From contig CAWIZO010000001.1 of NCBI GenBank assembly GCA_963840665.1, positions 1 through 64,000 on the forward strand: a DNA stretch of 64,000 bases, written 5' to 3'. Positions 26,001 to 35,971 of this stretch are shown here, in pieces. A model generated the notes under the pieces. That model saw only the letters and a program-made list of their open reading frames with translations, did no database searches and was not told the DNA's origin. This DNA comes from DATFTE01 sp963840665 (GTDB lineage: Bacteria; Acidobacteriota; Terriglobia; Terriglobales; Acidobacteriaceae). Within the stretch, counting starts at the first letter, position 1. Each line of letters begins with the position of its first letter. Both the position numbers and the translations under genes were made by a program.

Positions 26001-27387
26001 GGTTGCGATACGGATAAGCCCGCCGCACCAGCGCAAATAACTCGTCCTCATCCCACCCCGAATCCTCGTTCTCCGCAGCGCTTGCGTCCCGCTGGCCACC
26101 CGAAGCTGATCCGGCTGCAGCGCAAGCCGCCACAATCTGCTGCGCCAGAATGTCGAGTGGCGACTCCGGAATCATCAACCGATCGAGTTCTCCATGCTTA
26201 ATCGCCCGCACCAGAGCCGCGCATTCCAGTAATTCATCGCGGGTGGTGCTGAAGAGTCGCCCCTTGGGAATCGCGCCTCGCCAGTGTCCTGAGCGCCCTA
26301 CTCTCTGGAGCGCCACAGCGATCGCGCGCGGAGAGCTAATCTGGACCACCAGGTCTACTGTTCCGATATCTATTCCCAGCTCAAGAGAAGCAGTGGCGAC
26401 CAGGACTTTCACTTCTCCATCTTTCAATTTTTTTTCGGCGTTCAGGCGCAACTTGCGTGACAGGCTGCCATGGTGCGCGGCGACGTTGTCTTCCCCGAGT
26501 CGCTCTCCCAAGTGATGCGCCACGCGCTCTGCCAGCCGCCGCGTGTTCACGAACACCAGTGTCGAGCGGTGCTGCTCGACCAGTTCTACCAGTCGGTTGT
26601 AAATCTCATCCCACATCTCGTTGGTGGCGATGGGGCCGAGCGCGCTTCCGGGAACCTCGATGGCAAGGTCAAGTTTCCGCTTGTGTCCGACATCAATAAT
26701 GACCGGGTCCGGACGTCCGTTGCCAGTCAGAAAGTGTGCGACTTCTTCAATGGGCTTCTGCGTGGCCGAAAGGCCAATGCGTACCGGTGGCTGATGGGTC
26801 AGCGCTTCTAACCGTTCGAGCGAAAGAGTGAGGTGAGCGCCGCGCTTGTCATCAGCGACGGCGTGAATTTCGTCGACGATGACTGTCTCGACATCTCGCA
26901 AGATCGCCCGGCTTCGTTCCGCTGTCAGCAGAATGTACAACGACTCCGGCGTGGTCACTAAGATGTGCGGAGGCCGCTTGAGCATGGCGCGCCGCTCATG
27001 CATCAGCGTGTCGCCTGTGCGTACCGCCGTGCGAATTTCCGGCATCAGCAAGCCGCGCTCGCCAGCCATCTGCAGAATTTCGCCTAGGGGCACTTCCAGA
27101 TTTTTCTGGATGTCGTTGCCCAGAGCTTTCAGCGGGGAGACGTAGAGAACTTCGGTGCGGTCCTGCAAATTCCCAGCAAGCGCCTTGCGCACCAAGCGAT
27201 CGATGCAAGCCAGAAAGGCTGCCAGCGTCTTACCCGAGCCGGTGGGCGCCGAGATCAATGTAGTGCGGCCCGCCAGAATATGGGGCCAACCTTGCTCTTG
27301 CGGTTCGGTAGGAGTTCCAAAACGCCGGACAAACCACTCCCGCACAAGTGGGTGAGCCCAATCTAGAGAGGAAAACGGGAGGGACAT
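23002..27387 (-). CDS. lhr: Lhr-type ATP-dependent DNA/RNA helicase
   Basis: 1461 residues from ATG 27387 (MSLPFSSLDW), chosen because AGAGGG stands 4 nt before it; the frame extends 81 codons further upstream without a better start. Superfamily 2 motifs: SAPTGSGKT (Walker A, 47-54), VDEIHAVADDKRG (DEIH box), GLSATQKP (motif III), VLVATASLELGID and QRVGRSGH (motif VI). The long C-terminal half is the Lhr-specific region. The length matches bacterial long Lhr. Such helicases take part in DNA repair. Near residue 1070 the protein includes a short Gly/Ala/Pro-rich stretch encoded by a GC-rich palindromic repeat also found in kdsD, so this part may be a recent insertion. It stands alone. Confidence 0.93.
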   Translation of the reverse strand: MSLPFSSLDWAHPLVREWFVRRFGTPTEPQEQGWPHILAGRTTLISAPTGSGKTLAAFLACIDRLVRKALAGNLQDRTEVLYVSPLKALGNDIQKNLEVPLGEILQMAGERGLLMPEIRTAVRTGDTLMHERRAMLKRPPHILVTTPESLYILLTAERSRAILRDVETVIVDEIHAVADDKRGAHLTLSLERLEALTHQPPVRIGLSATQKPIEEVAHFLTGNGRPDPVIIDVGHKRKLDLAIEVPGSALGPIATNEMWDEIYNRLVELVEQHRSTLVFVNTRRLAERVAHHLGERLGEDNVAAHHGSLSRKLRLNAEKKLKDGEVKVLVATASLELGIDIGTVDLVVQISSPRAIAVALQRVGRSGHWRGAIPKGRLFSTTRDELLECAALVRAIKHGELDRLMIPESPLDILAQQIVAACAAAGSASGGQRDASAAENEDSGWDEDELFALVRRAYPYRNLTRETYNSILEMLSEGIASRRGRYGAYIHRDRINRRLRARRGSRLAAITSGGAIPETALFNVVAEPEGTVIGTLDEDFAVESNAGDIVLLGNTSWRIRRVEGKSGRVLVEDAHGAPPSVPFWLGEAPARTQELSFGVGDLRQEISDRLANISPIGISQAIPQVAETVAWLKEKCGLDDPGAEQAVEYVLQGRAVLGAVPTQDTIIAERFFDEGGGMQLVIHAPFGGRINKAWGLALRKRFCRGFNFELQAAATDNGLNIALAEQHSFPLADVFHFLAVETVQEILEQAALASPIFGTRWRWDANRALALLRFQGGKKVPPQIQRMRSDDLLASVFPDVAACQENIEGDIKIPDHPLVKEVMKDVLTEAMDLDGLKDLLARMASGKIRCIAVDTPVPSQFSHEILNANPYAYLDDAPLEERRARAVEMRRMLPESVLEEVGKLDPAAIAQVREEAWPDVRDADELHDVLHTLVALPSEGRASLGTGEGAGTQTDPAWEFFFERLREHGRAAIAAVGERRYWVATERMQGFQILFPSAQFDQLLPTIEEGLTSYDEALFTLVSGWMHHLGPATSSGLSELLALPASEIDKALLRMESSGSILRGNFTGNASRAGAPAPHETEWCERRLLARIHRLTVATLRKQIEPVTAAQFMLWLLRWQHVAAGAQVEGERATLEVLRQMQGFEIPANAWERQVLSRRILNYDPQWLDQLCLTGAVGWGRLSPHPATLEDSSAGKRRVIPTSVAPITFFVREEADWMTPHHPSTEQPESRGLSPGARQVLDFLKQRGASFFADIVRGTGKLKAEVETALWELVAGGVVTADGFDNLRALIDPKRRAGQGSGRTSRPRHSSGRWALLYTDPASNHNRAVEATCWMLLKRYGIVFRDLLARETNLPKWREMQMGFRRLEDRGEIRGGRFVDGFVGEQFALPVAVESLRATRKMPLTGETITISAADPLNLVGILVPGERVPAISGRTVTFRDGIAVQDGSAPGYLQPAAAAG
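24150..24175. repeat. GC-rich palindromic repeat inside the helicase gene
   Basis: A 26-nt element with core GCGGGCGCCCCCGCCCGC, preceded by CGTGTGG. It matches 40577-40602 inside kdsD at all but one base. It is read through in frame, giving residues ASRAGAPAPHET. Confidence 0.7.
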
Positions 27388-27736
27388 CGCACCCTCTATT
27401 TTATCGAGGAAGCCGAAGTTTCGCAAATTGTTCGCCTGTAAATTCTTTAAGCCAAAAGTTCTCAGGTTTTCCTCAGTCAGAGAGAAATGGACTTCGAAAG
27501 AGCCAGTTGAATAAACCTTGCCAACTGGCTCAGGCGCTGAGTGCTCTTTACACTGGCTGCAAAATTTCTGGTTTGTCATGAATCTTGACAGCCGTTCCTT
27601 TTTCCACACAGCACGCCATCGTGTAACCAACCTTTAAAGAAATATTCAACTGCGGTTCACCTCGCTGCCGCCGGAAAGCACGAGCCTGAAGCCTCGTTTG
27701 GGGACAAACACAGGAAAATTTTTAACCGGAGGAAGC
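27388..27736. other. divergent intergenic region with an inverted repeat
   Basis: About 350 nt separate the divergent helicase and phosphoesterase genes. The only clear structure is a perfect 9-bp inverted repeat, GAGCCAGTT (27500-27508) and AACTGGCTC (27523-27531), with a 14-nt spacer and no T run, so it is more like an operator than a terminator. A TTGACA hexamer at 27585-27590 has no matching -10 box at normal spacing. GGAGGA at 27728-27733 is the ribosome-binding site of the phosphoesterase. The helicase frame stays open through part of this region, but nothing suggests that it is translated. Confidence 0.4.
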
Positions 27737-29688
27737 ATGATGCAATCTGGAAGTGCTTATCGAGCCTTCTGGCAGAAGATGGGGCTGGGAGCGGCGATGC
27801 TGTCAACGCTGGCGAATCTAGTTGTGCCAGCGGCTGCTGAAAACAAGCCTCTCAAGGCCAGGGACACCGCCACCGCCACGCCCATCCAACACGTCATCGT
27901 CATCGTAGGAGAGAACCGCACCTTCGATCACTTGTTCGCCACCTACCAACCTTCCAACGGCCAGACCGTCTTCGAACTTGCTTTCCAAAGGCATCGTCAA
28001 CGCAGATGGAACCGCGGGACCAAATTTCAGCCTAGCTGCTCAAGACAATGCCAAGGTATTCGGCATCTACCAGCTGGCTCCGCAGCTCAAGAACCCGTGG
28101 AAGCTGCTGCCTCCTGAAAACACGCAGGGAACGCCGACCAGTCCCAGCGATGCGCATCCCGCGCCCTTTCAAACCATCGCGGCTGCGCAACAGGCTGAAC
28201 CCGGCTTGCTGGCGAGCGACTACGTTCTGTTGACGACTGGCGCCAGCGGACTCGCGCAAGGCGTGGTCGATACTCGCCTGAAGAATGTCTACAACCTGGC
28301 GAATGGACCTTTCCAGCTTACTCCCGATATCGGTTACGACGACTACGCCGGCAGCCCGGTGCATCGCTTCTATCAGATGTGGCAGCAGGCCGATTGCAAT
28401 GCGAAGAATGCGACCACCAGCAATCCCAGCGGTTGCTTGCAAGATCTGTTTCCGTATGTCGAAGTGTCCATCGGCGCGGGCAGCAATGGTCTGCCGCGAC
28501 CCAGCGGGTTCAACTTTGAATCCACCGCGGAAGGCGCCATCTCCATGGGCTTTTACAACATGGCTCAGGGGGATGTGTCCTACTTCAAGTCGCTGGCCGA
28601 CACCTACGCCATCTCCGACAACTATCACCAGCCGGTGATGGGCGGAACTGGCGCCAAGCAGCTTTATGCTCGGCTCGGGCGACGCGGTTTGGTACAGCGA
28701 TGGCAACGGCAATGTAGCCACTCCTCCCAGCAACGAGATCGAGAATCCTAATCCGCAGCAGTTGACCAATAACTATTACACCCAGGACGGATACGGCGGC
28801 GGCACCTACAGCAATTGCTCCGACAGCACGCAGCCGGGCGTAAAGAATGTGGTGACGTACCTCAACTCGTTGCCTTACAAGCCCAATCCGAATTGCGCTC
28901 CCAGCACGTATTACCTGCTGAACAACTACGCTCCCGGCTACTACGGCGATGGCAGCGTGGACACTGGCGAGTTCACCATTCCTCCCGCAGTGGTTCCCAC
29001 GATTGCCGACTCACTCAACGTGGCAAACGTTTCGTGGAAGTACTACGGTGATGGATGGAACCTCTACACGCAGGATCCAACGTACTCGAACCCCTACAAC
29101 GCCTACTGCGACATCTGCAACTTCACGCAGTATGAAACCTCGATCATGACCAACTCGACGTTGCGTCAGGACAACGAGAAAGATGTCACCGATCTGTACA
29201 ACGACATCTACAACGGCACCCTGCCCGCGGTTTCCTACGTGAAGCCCTCGGGCTTCGTGGATGGTCACCCGGCTTCGTCGAAGTTCGATCTGTTCGAAGC
29301 TTTCACCAAGAAGATCATCACCGAAGTGCAGGCCAATCCTGCTCTCTATGCGACGACGGCGATCTTCATTACGGTCGATGAAGGTGGCGGCTACTACGAC
29401 TCCGGATACATTCAGCCGCTCGATTTCTTCGGCGATGGCACCCGCATTCCGTTGCTTGTGGTTTCTCCCTTTTCGACGGGTGGAACGATCTCGCACAGTT
29501 ATGCGGACCACGTTTCTATCCTGAAGTTCATCGAATTCAACTGGGGCCTGTCGCCGATCTCCGGCCGCAGCCGCGACAACTTGCCTAATCCAGTAGTCGG
29601 ATCGGATCCCTATGTGCCGACCAACAGCCCGGCCATAAGCAATCTGACCGACCTGTTCAACTTCGGTGGCGCGAAACCGAAACACTAG
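27737..29688 (+). CDS. secreted phosphoesterase (phospholipase C / acid phosphatase family), interrupted by two +1 frameshifts
   Basis: Start ATG 27737 after GGAGGA; signal sequence, then QHVIVIVGENRTFDHLF, the metal-site opening of the family. The reading frame breaks twice, each time at a TTT run preceded by GC: 27982-27984 and 28663-28665. Removing one T at each place restores a continuous protein of about 650 residues: TVFELA|SKGIVNADG, and GTGAKQL|MLGSGDAVWYS. The last part has VDEGGGYYDSGY and the HVSILKFIEFNWGL end of the family. The broken frames, the normal conservation on both sides and similar indels in two neighbouring genes suggest assembly error rather than a pseudogene. The product would hydrolyse phosphoesters outside the cytoplasm. 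An intrinsic terminator follows. Confidence 0.82.
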
Positions 29689-29705
29689 GCTCGGACCGCC
29701 AGCCC

Positions 29706-29756
29706 AATCGGCCTCCGCTGGGAATTTTCAAAACCCGGCGGAGGCCGATTTCTTTT
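29706..29756 (+). terminator. intrinsic terminator after the phosphoesterase
   Basis: Arms AATCGGCCTCCGC (29706-29718) and GCGGAGGCCGATT (29738-29750) pair perfectly over 13 bp and lead into TTTCTTTT (29749-29756). It sits 18 nt after the phosphoesterase stop and before kdsC. Confidence 0.88.
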
Positions 29757-29828
29757 GCGGATGAATGGCTTCCGCCGCAGGAGCGGGCATCGAACGCGGG
29801 ATCCGTATCCCCCGTGTAAAATCCCTGC

Positions 29829-30449
29829 ATGTCGAAGAAGCGCGCCAAGAAGATCAAATTACTACTGTTCGATGTGGATGGTGTTCTGACCGACGGCAAA
29901 CTCTACATCTTTCCCGCTCCCGCCGGAGTTCAACAATCGACCCAGGAACACGCCGCCAAGCACGGTGGCAAAGGCGGATTCGGCTTGCTCAGCCACGACT
30001 ATCTTGAAGCCAAAGGCTTTCATGCGCATGATGGCACTTCGATTTCTCTCGCCCGTCTCGCCGGAATCAAGACCGGACTTATCACCAAGCGCATCTCCGA
30101 AACCGTCGCCCTCCGCGCCCGCGATCTAAAACTCGAACACGTGCATCAGGGCATTCAAGACAAGTTGACGGTCTTTCTCGAAATCTTGAAGCAGGAGAAG
30201 TTGCGCCCCGCAGAAGCCGCGTTCGTGGGTGACGATGTCATCGATCTCCCCGTCATGCGTAATTGCGGTTTGGCAATCGCGGTCAAAAACGCCCGCAAAG
30301 AAGTGAAAGACGAAGCCCATTACGTCACTCCGCACGCTGGAGGGGACGGCGCCCTCCGCGATGCGGTCGAATACGTCCTGAAAGCGCAAGGAAAATTCAA
30401 GAAGGTTGTAGACGAATACATCGGCGAAAGAAGTCCGAAAGGTATCTAA
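29829..30449 (+). CDS. kdsC: 3-deoxy-D-manno-octulosonate 8-phosphate phosphatase (KdsC)
   Basis: A 206-residue HAD-family phosphatase without a large cap. Motif I is LLFDVDGVLTDG (10-21 region), with the nucleophile and acid Asp pair, and motif IV is GDDVIDLPVM. HAHDGTSISLARLAGIKTGLITKR matches the KdsC core. It is about 25-30 residues longer than E. coli KdsC because of an insertion after the first motif (PAPAGVQQSTQEHAAKHGGKGG). It removes phosphate from Kdo-8-phosphate, the third step of Kdo synthesis for lipopolysaccharide. kdsD and kdsA are in the same window, which supports the assignment over a generic HAD phosphatase. Confidence 0.88.
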   Translation: MSKKRAKKIKLLLFDVDGVLTDGKLYIFPAPAGVQQSTQEHAAKHGGKGGFGLLSHDYLEAKGFHAHDGTSISLARLAGIKTGLITKRISETVALRARDLKLEHVHQGIQDKLTVFLEILKQEKLRPAEAAFVGDDVIDLPVMRNCGLAIAVKNARKEVKDEAHYVTPHAGGDGALRDAVEYVLKAQGKFKKVVDEYIGERSPKGI

Positions 30450-30460
30450 CGCGCCGTTTT

Positions 30461-31944
30461 TCAGAAACTCTTTGTGGAGGCCGGCTTACCCGGTCCCAAC
30501 AGAGCCTTTCCGGGAAAAACTCCCGGCACAATCTTGCTCTCATCAACTACTAAGGTCCCAGCGACGACCAAATAATGAACGCCTACGCTCGGCTCCATCG
30601 GCTTGGCGAAAGTGGAACCGTCGTGAATCGTCTTGGCGTCGAAGATCACAATGTCGGCGTCGGCACCTTCCTGCAGTCTACCTTTCTGTCTGCCCTGAGG
30701 CGTCGAGCGTTCCAGCACTTGCGCCGGCATGAACGACATTTTGCGGATCGCATCCATGAGCGTGATGCTGCCTTTCTCTCTTACATACTGCGCCAGCACG
30801 CGCGAATAGGTTCCAGCGTTCCGCGGATGCCCTTCGGCCCCGTCACTGGCGATCATCACCAGTGGATGCGGAATTACCTTGTCTACCATTTCCTGCGTGT
30901 TTGAGAACATCAACACCAACTGCGTCTTGCTCGAGTTGTGCAGCTCGTCGAAGTGTTCTTTCGTAAGGTGCTCTCCCGTTTCCGGAAGCACCAACTTGTC
31001 ATAGCTGATGCCGAATTTGTCTTGCCAGCCGGGATTGAACAAAGCCGAGTTGATGGAAGTCATTCCAGCAATATAGGGATACGCCTCGGTCGTCACGTCG
31101 AGGCCCCGGGCGCGCGCTCCCTCAACCAGCGACAAACATTCCAGCGCGTCCCGGGTACAACTGCTGTTGATATGAACGATGTGTAATGAGGCGCCGCTGA
31201 TCGCTGCCGCTCCGATCACTTCACTGATCGATTCGATGGCAGATCCGGGCTCGATGCGTCCCGAACTGCGAACGTGGGTATAAACAGGTACTTTGCGCTC
31301 TGCGGCAAGACGGAACATATCAATCACTTCAAGCCGAGTGCCCCCGGTGTGTATTGAATTCCCATGCCGACTGCCAAGGCCCGAGCATCGAGCTCTGAGC
31401 GCAGTCGTTGTCTAATTTGATCGATCTGTTCAGGAGTCGCGGCCTGATCGGTGGCCGGTCCGCTCTTCGGCAGAATCTCGGGTACGCCCGGGTGAGTCTT
31501 GCTGGGTCCGGGCGGCAACGGTGCGCCGAACACCAGAGCCCGCGCTGCCGCGTGGCTGGCGGCTGTGCCGTAGTGAATTAGAGAGCGCCCCTCTTTGTCC
31601 TTTAGGAATTCTGCTACGTCGGGCGCGCCGATCTCGAGTTCCAGCGCGGTGGTAACCCCATCGAGCGCTTTCACGCGCTGGCTTTCCATGTCCTGGCCGT
31701 GCTGGTGTAAGTCGATAAAGCCGGGCGCAACCACCAGCCCGTCGGCACGAAGAACGCGATTACCCTTCAGGACATCGGAGGAGATGCGCGCGATTTTCCC
31801 ATCGCGAATGCCAACGTTGCGGATGGCGTCGAGGCCGGTTTCAGGATCCATCACGCGCCCGCCCTCGATCACCAGATCAAATTGCTGTGCAGCAACGGAG
31901 ATGGCGAACAAGAGCAGACAGGCGAAGAGGATTAGCTTGCGCAT
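30461..31944 (-). CDS. amidohydrolase of the D-aminoacylase family, one frameshift
   Basis: Start ATG 31944 (MRKLILFACLLLFAISVAAQ, a signal peptide) with GGAGGGAG before it. The N-terminal part has the family opening QFDLVIEGGRVMDPETG and the metal motif GFIDLHQHGQD. The frame breaks at a run of five G on the coding strand (C at about 31342-31346). Adding one G joins MGIQYTPGG to TRLEVIDMFRLAAERK, exactly the family sequence, and the rest (VYTHVRSSG, HINSS, SDGAEGHPRNAGTYSRVL) continues normally to about 495 residues. As given, the two frames overlap at 31324-31327. The likely activity is hydrolysis of N-acyl-D-amino acids or a related amide in the periplasm. Probably an assembly error. Confidence 0.84.
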
Positions 31945-32068
31945 CGTCTCCCTCCAAGAGCGACTCATCATACACGCGAGCCGATGAAGGGGAAGCGCGA
32001 ACAAAAGCCGTGAGAGGAAGGTGCGATTCCGAGCGGAAAGCCGAGGTCTGAAGTCCGAGGTCCGAAAC

Positions 32069-32123
32069 TAAAAACCCACCGGTTGTCTGCTTGGGGCGTG
32101 CTCGGGTCGACAACCGATGGGTT
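32069..32123 (-). terminator. intrinsic terminator for the PBP-TPR operon (minus strand)
   Basis: Arms AACCCA-C-CGGTTGTC (32073-32087) and GACAACCG-A-TGGGTT (32109-32123) form 14 pairs with one mismatch. Read on the minus strand, the stem ends in a run of five T (A at 32070-32074 on the plus strand). It lies 130 nt after the TPR gene. The rest of 32005-32252 shows nothing coding. Confidence 0.75.
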
Positions 32124-32252
32124 CTACCGTTTCTCCTTACTCACCCTGTTGTTTTCAGGAGTTATTTGTAATCGTAAACCCAACCTCCCTAAAAATGTTT
32201 CGCTTCTTACAAATTTTTTTTGGGGGCGGCTAACCTGTTGTCTATGCTAGCT

Positions 32253-33062
32253 TTATTCCGGTATCCCCAGCGGCCGCGAAGCCATCAGCGCGGTGAATCG
32301 GGGGTCCTTGCGCATTCCTGCGAACTCCTGATCCTTATAAACCTCGTCGATTCCCTTGTAGCCGTCCTCCATCGCCTTGCGCAACGCTTCGAGGCAACGG
32401 TCGTTATCGCCTGCCTTGGCCCAGAGCTTGGCCAGCACGTAATCCCAGCGCGCCCGGTCATCGGGAGACGCGATGTGGCCGGCTACCCCATTCTTCGAAA
32501 CGCGATCGAACACGTCTGGATCAAGTTGCACCGCGTGGCTGTATGCCGCCATCGCTTCCTCAAATTGCTTCTTTGCGAAATACGCGGTGCCGAGATTGCT
32601 GTAGAACGAAGCGGAATCTTGCGTGATCTTGATCGCCTTCTGATACAAGCTGATCGCCTTGGAATACTTTTTGTCGTGATAATAGATCACGCCAAGATTG
32701 TTGTAGGCGTTGTCGTAGTTGCGATCCTTCTTGATTGATCGCTCGAAATACTGCTTGGCTTCGTCGAAATGATGCATCTGCAATTCGGCGATGCCCGCCT
32801 TGTTGTAGAGCCGCGCGTTGTTCGAATCTTTCTTAAGCGCGGCGCGATAGAAGTCGACGGCATCCAGATAGTACTTGCTGGCGCGCAACTCGTCGCCTCG
32901 CTGTTCGAGAGCTTCGGTGCTCGACGCCTTATCGGGAGCCTCTGCCACGCGCATCTGCGGCAAGCCCACCTGCACTTGTTCTGATTGAGAGACTTCAGCC
33001 TGCAGACGCAGGCCACAGAGAAGAAACAGAGCCAACGTGCCAACCACGTAGATACGACGCAT
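32253..33062 (-). CDS. exported tetratricopeptide-repeat protein
   Basis: About 269 residues from ATG 33062, chosen for the strong AGGAGGT ribosome-binding site. The signal peptide is RRIYVVGTLALFLLCGLRLQA. At least four TPR units run from LEQRGDELRASKYYLDAVDFYRAAL through YNNLGVIYYHDKKYSKAISLY and YSNLGTAYFAKKQFEEAMAAY. The C-terminal part (WDYVLAKLWAKAGDNDRCLEAL) is a further degenerate repeat. TPR arrays bind proteins, here presumably in the periplasm. It lies 67 nt downstream of the PBP gene on the same strand and before a terminator, so it is probably co-transcribed and may help wall assembly. Confidence 0.86.
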   Translation of the reverse strand: MRRIYVVGTLALFLLCGLRLQAEVSQSEQVQVGLPQMRVAEAPDKASSTEALEQRGDELRASKYYLDAVDFYRAALKKDSNNARLYNKAGIAELQMHHFDEAKQYFERSIKKDRNYDNAYNNLGVIYYHDKKYSKAISLYQKAIKITQDSASFYSNLGTAYFAKKQFEEAMAAYSHAVQLDPDVFDRVSKNGVAGHIASPDDRARWDYVLAKLWAKAGDNDRCLEALRKAMEDGYKGIDEVYKDQEFAGMRKDPRFTALMASRPLGIPE

Positions 33063-33129
33063 ACCCGGCACCTCCTGCAGACGCTCGGGACAAAATCGTT
33101 CGGCTTGCTTTCCCAACCGCCGCGGCCGT

Positions 33130-35740
33130 CTAGTGGGGGCCGTTTCCGCTGTTGTCCGGCGGTGGGGACGGCGGGTTAGACGGTTTGTCGTCTTTAAAGA
33201 TACCTACAAACTTGCCGAGAATCCCCTTCTTTTTTTTGCTTCCGTCCGGATTCGTTTCCTGCCCCTGGCTCACCTGATTCTGACCCGGCTGCGCCTGATT
33301 TTGACCGGCCTGTCCCGGGTTTTGCCCCGCCTGCGGCGGAGGAAGTACCTTGTCGCCACCCAAGCCGAAAATCTTTGAGAAGAATCCCCGGACGCCATTG
33401 GGTTGGTCGCAGGTCTGGTTCGGCTCGGTGCCGGCGATGAACGCCGCGGTGTAAGTCTCAGGACAGGCTGGAGTTGCGAGCAGGTTCGTGGCCTTGTCGA
33501 GTTGCACGTCAACTACACCGGTGGGCTGGGAGAAGGGCTTCACATCCGAATATTGCGGCAGAGTCACGGCTTTCTTCATGAACTCAGCCCAGATTGGGGC
33601 TGCGGTCTGAGCGCCGCTTAGCCGGATATCGCTGTAGTCGTCGTACCCAACCCAGACGATACATAACAAGTTGCTGGTGTATCCGGCGAACCATCCATCA
33701 TGCGATGTGCCGGTTTTTCCCGCCGCAGGTGCCGTGAACCCGCGCGCTCGCACTGGAAACGCGGTGCCAAAATTCAGCACGCCTTCCATCATGTTGGTCA
33801 TGACGTAGGCCACCCGCGGATCGAGCACTTCGCGCTTGTCGGGCTTGAGGTCCATCACTACATCGCCATTCGCGTTGCGCACCGAATTCACCCACTGCGG
33901 CGCGATGCGCGTGCCATCGTTTGCGAACACTGTATAGGCCGCTGCCATGTCGACTGGCGTAGCGTCGTAGGCGCCCAGCGCCATGGCGGGAGTCGCTTTC
34001 ACCGAAGCGATTCCTGCCTGTTTCGCCAGGTCCGCGACCTTGTCATAGCCCACTTCTTCCGCAAGTTTCACCGTCGCATTGTTCAGCGACAGGGCGAGCG
34101 CGTAGCGGGCCGTGACGTCGCCGTGATACTCCTCTTTGTAATTCCGCGGTTCGTAAATCTGGTCGCCGTATGCGAATGTCGTCGGCGCATCGGTGACCAG
34201 CGACGCTGGCGTAAACACTGGATTGCCGCCGTTGATCCCCGTATTCATCGCGGCCGCATAAACAAACGGCTTGAAGATCGATCCTGTAGGACGCTTTGCC
34301 ACCGCGTGATCCAGTTGGCTGACGCCGTAATTTCGTCCTCCAACCAGGGCCAGCACTTCTCCGGTATGCGGATTCATCGCGACCAGCGCGACCTGCGCCT
34401 GCGGGCCGGGCTGTACCGTCGTCTCGTACTTTCCCTTTGCCGACCTTCACCTTCTTGGTCCGCATCTTGGTGATCTGGTCATCCACCAGCTTGATGCCGG
34501 CCTCCACCGCCTGCGCGGCGGCCTTTTGCAATTCCGGATCAAGCGTGGTGTAGATGCGGTACTGCTGATCGTTCATCTCGCGCTCGTTCAGCTTGTTGAC
34601 CAGCGTGTCGCGCACCAGATCGACGAAGTAAGGCGCATCGCTGGCCTCCACATTCGGCGGAGCCAGCTTCAACGGAGTCGCTTTCGCTTTCTCCGCATCT
34701 GCCTTGGTGATGGCGTGGGTCTCGAACATGCTGTCGAGCACCAGGTTGCGCCGCTCGAGAGCACGTTCCGGATGGCGGTAAGGAGACAGCGCGCTCGGCG
34801 CCTGAATGATTCCCGCAATCAACGCCGCTTCCGGCAGAGTGATGTCTTTCAGATTCTTATTGAAGTAGGCGTGCGAAGCCTCGGCGAACCCGCTGATGGT
34901 GAATGAGCCGCGCTGTCCCAAATCCACCCGGTTCGCGTAGAACGCGAAGATCTGCTGCTTGGTGAATTTCTGTTCCAGCTCCATGGCGATAACCATCTCG
35001 GCCATCTTCCGCGTGACCTTCTTCTCGGGACTCAGAAAGAAGGCGCGTGACAATTGCATGGTGATGGTCGAACCGCCCTGCTCATGTCGCTGGTGAGTGA
35101 AGTCGATCCACGCCGCTTCCGCCAGTCGGACAAAATTCACTCCGCTGTGCTCGAAGAACCGGCGGTCCTCGATGGCCGTAACCGCATCCACCATCACTTT
35201 GGGAATCTGGTCGTAAGTCACGACTTCGCGCTTGGAGCGCTGCCCGGCGTCAAACAATGACGTGATCAGCTCCGGCTCAAGCTCGTAGGCGTCGAGCGAA
35301 CCGGAGTTTCCGGTGATACTCGCGATCTTGCCGCCCTGAAACACGATACGCGCCGGCTCCGGGCTGTGATACGAATCGGGCCCGGGCTTTACTTCAATGC
35401 CGCCGCTGATCAGGTGGAAGCTGCCCATCGGGGCCTGGGTGTCATGGTCGCTGTATCCTGCACGCCGCAACTGCGCTTCGACATCGCGCGCGTCCATCTT
35501 CTCTCCCACACGCACGGTCGGAGGGATGGAATAGATCTTGGCCGAGTTGCTGAAGATCTGTCCTCTGAACTTCTCGTCGATGATGCGATCGTACTTGACG
35601 TAGAAATACGACAGGGTGCCGCCGATGAGGACAGCGAGCGTGATGAAGGCGAGAAGCGCAACCCGAATGACCGGGTCGCGGGGAAGGACCTTCTTCCCGC
35701 CGCTTTTTCTGCTTTTCGGGATCTTTAGTTTAATGGCCAC
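33130..35740 (-). CDS. class A penicillin-binding protein (PBP1A-like), one frameshift
   Basis: Bifunctional peptidoglycan synthase. A membrane anchor (VALLAFITLAVLIGG) is followed by the glycosyltransferase domain (AIEDRRFFEHSG with the catalytic Glu, GGSTITMQL, KFTKQQIFAFYAN) and the transpeptidase domain (RPTGSIFKPFVY with the SxxK nucleophile, AGKTGTSHDGWF with KTG). The frame breaks at AAA (34430-34432, coding strand); removing one A joins KVGKGK to YETTVQPGPQAQVALVAMNPH and yields about 870 residues. The C-terminal tail is rich in Gln, Pro and Gly repeats (GQNPGQAGQNQAQPGQNQ). An essential gene with a single homopolymer indel suggests sequencing error. It is the first gene of a small operon with the TPR protein. 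Confidence 0.9.
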
Positions 35741-35904
35741 AAATGTATGGACGGATTCCCTCTACGCTTAGACGGCCGCGCATGCCCCCGCCGTTATCCG
35801 CACGCACAAATTCTCTTCGCACGATTCGAGAGAACCTTGTCCCGTGCCTTCAGAAAGGGATTACCGCTATTTTAACCTCTGCCGAGTGGCTTTGCTTCGT
35901 GGCC

Positions 35905-35946
35905 AAAAAGGTACGCCGACCTCCGCCCTAATCGGCGGAGGCCGGC
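35905..35946 (-). terminator. probable terminator after the propeller lipoprotein
   Basis: CCTCCGCC (35920-35927) pairs with GGCGGAGG (35934-35941), and after one mismatch four more pairs follow. On the minus strand the hairpin is followed within 5 nt by five T (A at 35905-35909). It lies 26 nt past the stop of the gene at 35972. Confidence 0.55.
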
Positions 35947-35971
35947 CAGTTCCAAAATCGCTAACACGCGC

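Noticed and set aside
27982..28665. Programmed ribosomal frameshifting at GCTTT in the phosphoesterase
   Set aside because: No stimulatory structure or known slippery motif, and two neighbouring genes have similar homopolymer indels, so sequencing error is simpler.
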